Assembly (NCBI GenBank): GCA_002448975.1
Contig: DKBO01000104.1
Coordinates: 453 to 6,346 of the forward strand
DNA length: 5,894 nucleotides
From: Nitrospiraceae bacterium UBA6898
GTDB taxonomy: Bacteria > Nitrospirota > Thermodesulfovibrionia > Thermodesulfovibrionales > UBA6898
Direction of reading: 5' to 3'
Positions 1 through 3,740 of the stretch are shown piece by piece. The stretch's first letter is position 1; every line of letters starts with the position of its first letter. Both the position numbers and the translations under genes were made by a program. Under the pieces are notes generated by a model. That model was not told where the DNA came from and made no database searches. It saw only the letters and a program-made list of their open reading frames with translations.

Positions 1-960
1 CAGATGCTGGTGCCTGAGGCGAGGCTTGCGGTCGCCCATGGTCAGATGCCGGAAAAGGAGCTTGAAGATATCATGCACCGGTTTTTTGAAGGCAACGTGG
101 ACATCCTTGTCTCGACCTCCATTATCGGATCAGGCCTCGATATCACACGGGCGAACACGATTATCGTGAACAGGGCGGACAAGATGGGGCTTGCTGACCT
201 GTATCAGCTGCGCGGCAGGGTGGGCAGGGGAAACCTGCGGGGATATGCCTTCTGTATTGTCCCCGGAGAGTCTATCATGAGCGACGAGGCAAAGAAGCGG
301 CTCCAGGCCTTGCAGGAGATGAGCTATCTTGGCGCCGGCTTCCGGCTTGCGCTTCGTGACCTTGAGATCCGTGGTGCCGGGAATATCTTCGGGCCGGAGC
401 AGTCGGGTCATATCCACGAGATCGGTTTTGACCTCTATATCGAGATGCTCGAAAAGGCTGTTGCCGAGATGCGGGGCGAGGAGATTACCGCAGAGATCGA
501 GCCGGTCATCGACCTCAGCATATCTGCCTTTATTCCCGAATCCTATGTCGAGGATGTCATGGTGCGCATGAGTTTTTACCGCCGGATATCCTCTTTCAAG
601 GCAGACAGGGACATTGAAGACTTTGTCTCAGAGCTGAGGGACAGGTTTGGTCCCCTTCCCCGGGAGGTGCAGAATCTCCTCGGCGTCATGAAGCTGAAGC
701 TTCTCGCAAAGGGCCTTCTGGTTACGAAGATGCGCAACGTCAAAGACAGAGTCACTGTGATCTTTTCTCCGGACACACCTGTTCAGCCCCGGCAGATCGG
801 TGAACTGCATCAGACGAGGGAAGGCCGGCTGAAATACCTGGCTGACGGTTTCGAGATCCGCGTGGACGGCAGCGGTGGTGAGGAGATCCTCGGGGATATG
901 CTCTCTGTTATGGATGAGCTGTATGCAGGGAGAGAGGCATCACCCTCAATTCTTCCCTGA
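1..960 (+). CDS. mfd: Transcription-repair coupling factor Mfd, C-terminal part (5' end outside window)
   Basis: Mfd is a cytoplasmic ATP-dependent DNA translocase. It pushes stalled RNA polymerase off DNA lesions and recruits UvrA for transcription-coupled nucleotide excision repair. The reading frame is open from base 1 and ends at TGA 958-960, giving 319 codons, so roughly the last quarter of a protein usually about 1,100-1,150 residues long. Counting from the first codon in the window, residues 37-48 are helicase motif V (VSTSIIGSGLDI) and 69-76 are motif VI with its arginines (QLRGRVGR). Residues 118-131 (LRDLEIRGAGNIFG) belong to the TRG translocation motif shared with RecG. From about residue 165 the sequence matches the C-terminal TRCF/D7 domain that masks the UvrA-binding region. 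Motif V has Gly-Ser where many Mfd proteins have Glu-Thr (IIETG). The ATG at position 4 is an internal methionine, not the start. The 3' end overlaps the end of the minus-strand gene by 15 bp. The assignment is secure. Confidence 0.96.
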   Translation, partial: QMLVPEARLAVAHGQMPEKELEDIMHRFFEGNVDILVSTSIIGSGLDITRANTIIVNRADKMGLADLYQLRGRVGRGNLRGYAFCIVPGESIMSDEAKKRLQALQEMSYLGAGFRLALRDLEIRGAGNIFGPEQSGHIHEIGFDLYIEMLEKAVAEMRGEEITAEIEPVIDLSISAFIPESYVEDVMVRMSFYRRISSFKADRDIEDFVSELRDRFGPLPREVQNLLGVMKLKLLAKGLLVTKMRNVKDRVTVIFSPDTPVQPRQIGELHQTREGRLKYLADGFEIRVDGSGGEEILGDMLSVMDELYAGREASPSILP

Positions 961-1218
961 AAAGGCGCGGCCGATATCTTTGCCCATCTGCTTGAATGCC
1001 CTTCCGGTTTCCTTGCCGGCCTGCTTGAAGCTTTTGCCTACTGCCTTGCCCGATTTCTTGAACGCTGATCCCGTTGCCCGGAAGATATCGGCAAACCCTC
1101 TGCCGATCTGTCTGCCCCCATCCGCAAAGGTGGGAGCGGCATAGGACTGCGTTCCGGAAGAGAACAGCAACAGCATGACTACAATGAGTAGGGTAGTATG
1201 ACGCCTGCATCTGTTCAT
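946..1218 (-). CDS. Small exported basic protein with five 11-residue glycine/phenylalanine repeats
   Basis: I do not recognise a named family. The 90-residue product starts with a clear Sec signal peptide: basic MNRCRRH, a hydrophobic core at about residues 9-19, and probable cleavage after SYAA (residue 28). The mature part is almost entirely five contiguous 11-residue units: 35-45, 46-56, 57-67, 68-78 and 79-89. Every unit has Gly at unit position 5 (39, 50, 61, 72, 83) and Phe at position 8 (42, 53, 64, 75, 86), and four of five have G-K/R at positions 1-2. Typical units are GKAVGKSFKQA and GKETGRAFKQM. The pattern gives a cationic amphipathic helix with GxxxG spacing, so binding to membranes, polyanions or itself is plausible but unproven. 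It is convergent with mfd, overlapping its last 15 bp. There is no convincing ribosome-binding site before ATG 1218. A promoter-like sequence lies so close that the mRNA may be leaderless. The signal peptide and the regular repeat argue strongly that it is a real gene. Confidence 0.78.
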   Translation of the reverse strand: MNRCRRHTTLLIVVMLLLFSSGTQSYAAPTFADGGRQIGRGFADIFRATGSAFKKSGKAVGKSFKQAGKETGRAFKQMGKDIGRAFSGKN

Positions 1219-1224
1219 GCAGTG

Positions 1225-1254
1225 ATTTTAGGTGAGCGCCGTCCCGCCCGTCAA
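1225..1254 (-). promoter_or_regulatory. Sigma-70-type promoter for the 11-residue-repeat protein gene
   Basis: Read on the minus strand, TTGACG (1254-1249) is followed by an 18-bp spacer and TAAAAT (1230-1225), each 5 of 6 matches to the consensus. Only six bases (CACTGC) separate the -10 box from the ATG at 1218, so the expected transcription start falls on or next to the A of the start codon. Either the mRNA is leaderless, which fits the missing Shine-Dalgarno sequence, or the true promoter lies further upstream. Confidence 0.5.
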
Positions 1255-1287
1255 GGGATAGGGGCATGATGGAGAAAAAAAATCTTG

Positions 1288-1316
1288 TTGACAGGGCACC
1301 GTAACTCTGGTAAAAA
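1288..1316 (+). promoter_or_regulatory. Extended -10 promoter in front of structured RNA unit 1
   Basis: A perfect TTGACA (1288-1293), a 17-bp spacer and TAAAAA (1311-1316), with the extended -10 dinucleotide TG at 1308-1309. The -10 box lacks the usual final T, so strength is uncertain. The predicted transcription start, about seven bases downstream (near 1323), coincides with the first base of the inverted repeat of unit 1. Unit 2 has the same arrangement. Confidence 0.5.
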
Positions 1317-1322
1317 GAAAGT

Positions 1323-1391
1323 AAGGGAGGACAATGAGGCCGAGGCGCTTCGCTGTATACAGGGTGAGGGTAATACCCCTGTACCTCCCTT
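1323..1391 (+). ncRNA. Candidate structured RNA, unit 1 of a tandem pair
   Basis: The sequence shows an outer stem of 8 bp, AAGGGAGG (1323-1330) with CCTCCCTT (1384-1391). An inner stem of 6 bp, ACAGGG (1359-1364) with CCCTGT (1377-1382), has its 3' arm one base from the outer 3' arm. A short third hairpin, GGCG-CTT-CGCT (1344-1354, one G-U pair), is possible in between. The outer 5' arm contains a strong Shine-Dalgarno-like GGAGG, followed at 1334 by an ATG opening a 19-codon Arg-rich frame that ends at 1393. The outer stem would hide this site. No known RNA family was recognised. The case rests on the matching layout of unit 2 and on promoter placement. A leader peptide or a plain DNA palindrome are alternatives. 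Confidence 0.42.
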
Positions 1392-1414
1392 GAACCCCTC
1401 CGCATACTACCTTC

Positions 1415-1439
1415 AGGAAAGTTGTGCGCACTTTTTCCT
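1415..1439 (+). terminator. Possible intrinsic terminator after RNA unit 1
   Basis: AGGAAAGT (1415-1422) can pair with ACTTTTTCCT (1430-1439), leaving two T bases bulged and a loop around TGTGCGC. A U-rich stretch (CTTTTT) forms the 3' arm. The T run is inside the stem rather than cleanly after it, so termination may be partial. If it works, it makes unit 1 a free RNA of roughly 110-120 nt. Confidence 0.33.
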
Positions 1440-1469
1440 TGGCAACGATGGTTGTGACATGATATTTGA

Positions 1470-1498
1470 TTGACACCTGCCGCTGTATCTGATAAAAG
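1470..1498 (+). promoter_or_regulatory. Extended -10 promoter in front of structured RNA unit 2 and the hemerythrin gene
   Basis: TTGACA (1470-1475), a 17-bp spacer and TAAAAG (1493-1498), with TG at 1490-1491 as an extended -10. Box sequence, spacer length and TG position match the unit 1 promoter 182 bp upstream, while the spacer itself differs. The expected start, near 1505, lies at the foot of the unit 2 stem. With no clear terminator before position 1676, this promoter most likely also drives the hemerythrin/PAS gene, with a 5' leader of about 170 nt. Confidence 0.5.
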
Positions 1499-1506
1499 GT
1501 AATCAG

Positions 1507-1570
1507 AGGGAGGAGAGAGGTCAATGACCTCACCAGCACAGGGAATGCCGCGTGCTCCCTGCTCCTCCCT
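1507..1570 (+). ncRNA. Candidate structured RNA, unit 2 (probable 5' leader of the hemerythrin/PAS gene)
   Basis: The outer stem is 9 perfect base pairs, AGGGAGGAG (1507-1515) with CTCCTCCCT (1562-1570). Inside are two hairpins. GAGGTC (1517-1522) pairs with GACCTC (1526-1531) around an AAT loop; CAGGGA (1539-1544) pairs with TCCCTG (1556-1561) and directly abuts the outer 3' arm. The result is a compact three-way junction. The purine-rich 5' arm would serve as ribosome-binding site for an ATG at 1524 that opens a 20-codon frame ending at 1586. That peptide shows no resemblance to the one in unit 1, so the shared feature is RNA shape rather than peptide. Known riboswitch classes were considered and none recognised. 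Confidence 0.45.
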
Positions 1571-1675
1571 GTCAAAATCGCTTTAAGGGAAATATCTTCC
1601 GGCATATCAGCTCGGACGTTTTCTGCATACGATCATCATGTTCTCAGAAACAAGCATATACAGAAGGAGAGATTC

Positions 1676-3100
1676 ATGGAACTGACTTCAAAGACCAAGG
1701 TTGCTGACCTGTTGGCGCGATATCCTTTCCTGAAGGAATTTCTGATCAGTATGGATGCACAGTTCAAGTCGCTTGACAGCCCGGTCATGATGAAGACCCT
1801 CGGCCGTGTCGCAACGCTGGGCAGGGTTGCGCTGTTCTCGGGGATGGCATTGGAAAAGCTTATGCCGGCAATCGCCGATGAAGTGAACAGGAGAACAGGC
1901 GAGGCCCTGACCGTAAAAAGAGACGAAGCAGAGAGTATGCAACATTCACCGGAAGAGCGGCTCGGCATCCTGAAAGGCATCATCAGGGACCTGCATGCAG
2001 GGACCGACAGAAAGGTCCTTCTCGAGAGATTCCAGAGGCTGATCAAAGATGTTGCCCCGACCGAGATCGCCCAGATGGAGCAGCAGCTCATTGCCGAAGG
2101 CATGCCTGAGGCCGAAATAAAAAAACTCTGCGACGTGCATGTACAGGTCTTCCGTGAGGCCCTTGACAAGAAGGTCATGCCGGGTATGCCTGCCGGCCAT
2201 CCGGTGCATACCTATATGCTGGAGAACCGGCAGGCAGAAGCTATTATCTCAGAGATCGAGCACCTCGAAAACCTGAAAGATGAGCGGGCGAAGCTCGAAG
2301 GACTGCTTGAGCAGGTATCTGCGCTGGACCGACATTTCCTCAGAAAGGAAAACCAGCTCTTTCCCGTGCTCGAGGCCAAAGGTATCTCGGGGCCATCAAA
2401 GGTGATGTGGGCACTGCATGATGATATCAGGGCAATGCTCAAGGATGTGAAGGGAAAGGTAAAGAAAAATGCCATAACCCCACTGGAGCTCAAGACCCTG
2501 ATCACCATGCTCAGGGATATGATCTACAAGGAGGAGCATATCCTCTTCCCCATGACCCTTGATACCCTGAGTGATGACGACTGGGCCAAGGTCATGTCCG
2601 GGGAGGAAGAGATCGGCTTTGCGTGGATCAAACCCGAGAAGGGGTGGCAGCCGACCAGTGCGGCAACACAGGTCGAGCTGATGGCGAACAAAGCAGGGAG
2701 TCTGAATCTCGATACCGGACAACTTACGGCCGAGCAGGTCAATCTGACGCTCACCCATCTTCCCGTTGACCTTTCGTTCGTGAATGAGGACGACGAGGTC
2801 ATCTATTATTCGAATACTGAGGACAGGATATTCCCGAGAAGCCCGGGAATCATCGGCAGAAGGGTGCAGAACTGCCATCCTCCCAAAAGCGTTGATATGG
2901 TCGAGAAGATCCTGGATGAGTTCAAGTCCGGCAGCAAGGATACTGCCGATTTCTGGATCCAGATGCGCGGCCGGTTCATCTATATACGCTATTTTGCGGT
3001 GCGTGACAGCAGGGGGAAATACAGGGGCTGCCTCGAAGTGAGCCAGGACGTTACCGATATCCGCAGCCTGCAGGGACAAAAGCGGCTTCTCGACTGGTAA
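1676..3100 (+). CDS. DUF438 / hemerythrin / PAS domain protein, probable oxygen, NO or iron sensor
   Basis: This 474-residue protein is probably cytoplasmic, with no signal peptide or membrane segment. Residues 1-75 resemble the DUF1858-like N-terminal domain (VADLLARYPFLKEFL), without the cysteine of ScdA-type versions. Residues about 90-165 are DUF438 (GIIRDLHAGTD, SPTEIA-like APTEIAQMEQQLI, LCDVHVQVFREAL). Residues about 173-305 are a hemerythrin-like four-helix bundle; candidate di-iron ligands are His175, His178, His220, Glu225, His248, Glu287 and His288. Residues about 345-465 are a PAS domain with the GRRVQNCHPPKS segment (394-405) typical of this family. The protein ends RLLDW. No kinase, cyclase, DNA-binding or methyl-accepting output domain follows, so it may sense by protein contact or store and deliver a ligand. 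AAGGAGA (1664-1670) lies 5 bp before the ATG and fixes the start. A structured leader precedes it and an intrinsic terminator follows. Family assignment is firm; function is inferred. Confidence 0.93.
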   Translation: MELTSKTKVADLLARYPFLKEFLISMDAQFKSLDSPVMMKTLGRVATLGRVALFSGMALEKLMPAIADEVNRRTGEALTVKRDEAESMQHSPEERLGILKGIIRDLHAGTDRKVLLERFQRLIKDVAPTEIAQMEQQLIAEGMPEAEIKKLCDVHVQVFREALDKKVMPGMPAGHPVHTYMLENRQAEAIISEIEHLENLKDERAKLEGLLEQVSALDRHFLRKENQLFPVLEAKGISGPSKVMWALHDDIRAMLKDVKGKVKKNAITPLELKTLITMLRDMIYKEEHILFPMTLDTLSDDDWAKVMSGEEEIGFAWIKPEKGWQPTSAATQVELMANKAGSLNLDTGQLTAEQVNLTLTHLPVDLSFVNEDDEVIYYSNTEDRIFPRSPGIIGRRVQNCHPPKSVDMVEKILDEFKSGSKDTADFWIQMRGRFIYIRYFAVRDSRGKYRGCLEVSQDVTDIRSLQGQKRLLDW

Positions 3101-3164
3101 CTGCCGCACTGTTCGTGAGCCGAAAGAGAGAGGTGGCCGTGCTTGTTTGAACAGGTAGAAGCCG

Positions 3165-3193
3165 GCAATTCCTGCTTTTGGATTGCACTTTTT
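3165..3193 (+). terminator. Intrinsic terminator of the hemerythrin/PAS gene
   Basis: GCAATTCC (3165-3172) pairs with GGATTGC (3180-3186) as 7 bp with one bulged T, around the loop TGCTTTT. It is followed by AC and five T residues (3189-3193). It lies 65 bp after the stop codon. The stem is moderate, but the layout is that of a classical rho-independent terminator. Confidence 0.55.
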
Positions 3194-3290
3194 CAGCAAA
3201 AGGTCAAGGATAAGCCTTTGGTACGTTATGTTTTTTACAGGAGGATGAATTAGAATAAAACAGTAGCGTTATTTCTTCTGGAGGGCTTGC
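3194..3290 (+). promoter_or_regulatory. Upstream region of the exported-protein/protease pair; only weak promoter signals
   Basis: This AT-rich stretch should carry the promoter for the next two genes. The best -10 match is TAGAAT (3251-3256), but no good -35 box sits 16-18 bp before it. TTTACA (3234-3239) resembles a -35 box, yet no good -10 follows at the right distance. An AGGAGG at 3239-3244 has no usable start codon behind it. The functional ribosome-binding site is GGAGGG (3280-3285), five bases before ATG 3291. The promoter position is therefore unresolved. Confidence 0.25.
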
Positions 3291-3740
3291 ATGGGCGGGA
3301 AAAAGTTTTTAGTGAGGGATGCATTTGCGGATTTGAGCCTTTCCCGTCGACCCATCACAATATTTTTTCACTTTATAGCGATCTCCTTCTTTTTTCTTCC
3401 CCTGTATTCTTTATCCTATGGTGTCCCGGCAATACCCAACAGGGCAATATTGGAGGGAACGGTCAAAGAATACTGTGCAGGTTCATCTCAACTATGGAAC
3501 ATAGAGCCGGAGCAGGTCATCTTCAAATTAACCGTTCTTGTTCAGGGTGTTCATGACCGTGAAGACATGCCCAATTTTCTGAAAGGCAAAGAAGGTCAGA
3601 TGCTGGCTTTTTTCACCAAGGAAAATATATTGCCGGAGCTGTTATATAAGAGAATAAAAGCAGAAGTGGAGTACAGGGGCGATGAAAAGGGCGGCAGATT
3701 CTGGATAAGAAATATTCAGGTATTACAAGAGGGGAAATGA
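3291..3740 (+). CDS. Exported conserved-type hypothetical protein coupled to the metalloprotease
   Basis: I do not recognise a named family for this 149-residue protein. After a 21-residue basic N-terminal region comes a long hydrophobic segment (about 22-43), ending in SYGVPA. This is either a signal peptide cleaved near residues 44-47 or an uncleaved anchor, so the protein is exported. Residues about 52-146 alternate short hydrophobic strands: AILEGTVKEY, VIFKLTVLVQGV, MLAFFT, RIKAEVEYRGDE and GGRFWIRNIQVL. That pattern suggests a small beta-barrel such as an OB-fold; this is pattern reading, not a proven homology. The start is supported by GGAGGG at 3280-3285. The stop overlaps the next start (ATGA, 3737-3740), implying translational coupling and a shared role with the metalloprotease. 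It is more AT-rich than mfd. It could be a chaperone, inhibitor or accessory factor for the protease. Confidence 0.82.
   Translation: MGGKKFLVRDAFADLSLSRRPITIFFHFIAISFFFLPLYSLSYGVPAIPNRAILEGTVKEYCAGSSQLWNIEPEQVIFKLTVLVQGVHDREDMPNFLKGKEGQMLAFFTKENILPELLYKRIKAEVEYRGDEKGGRFWIRNIQVLQEGK

Noticed and set aside
1334..1393. 19-codon frame in unit 1 and 20-codon frame in unit 2 (1524-1586) as stand-alone genes
   Set aside because: The two peptides are unrelated although the RNA layout is shared, so they are not listed as CDS; possible leader-peptide roles are discussed as a finding.
908..1405. 165-codon minus-strand open frame overlapping the repeat-protein gene
   Set aside because: It overlaps, in another frame, the gene with a clear signal peptide and repeats, and has no signal of its own.
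1228..1605. 125-codon minus-strand open frame across the intergenic region
   Set aside because: No ribosome-binding site, no recognisable domain, and it runs antisense through both promoter-plus-stem units; its repeated look is a reflection of those units.
1593..1660. Four GCATA-like words (GCATAT, GCATAC, GCATAT and similar) before the hemerythrin/PAS gene as operator repeats
   Set aside because: Spacing is irregular and no inverted symmetry accompanies them, so no regulator can be proposed.
3101..3164. Possible riboswitch between the hemerythrin/PAS gene and its terminator
   Set aside because: Only short, inconsistent pairings were found and no known aptamer core could be matched.
2396..3199. 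267-codon minus-strand open frame opposite the hemerythrin/PAS gene
   Set aside because: It is antisense to a fully supported gene with conserved domains, and its translation shows no domain or export signal.
3201..3236. Second terminator: AAAGG...CCTTT hairpin before a T run
   Set aside because: The stem is short, needs a bulge, and lies 10 bases from the T run; the hairpin at 3165-3193 explains termination better.
3239..3253. AGGAGG followed at once by ATG AAT TAG
   Set aside because: The ATG touches the ribosome-binding site and the frame is two codons long, so no product is credible; it is probably chance or a decayed start.
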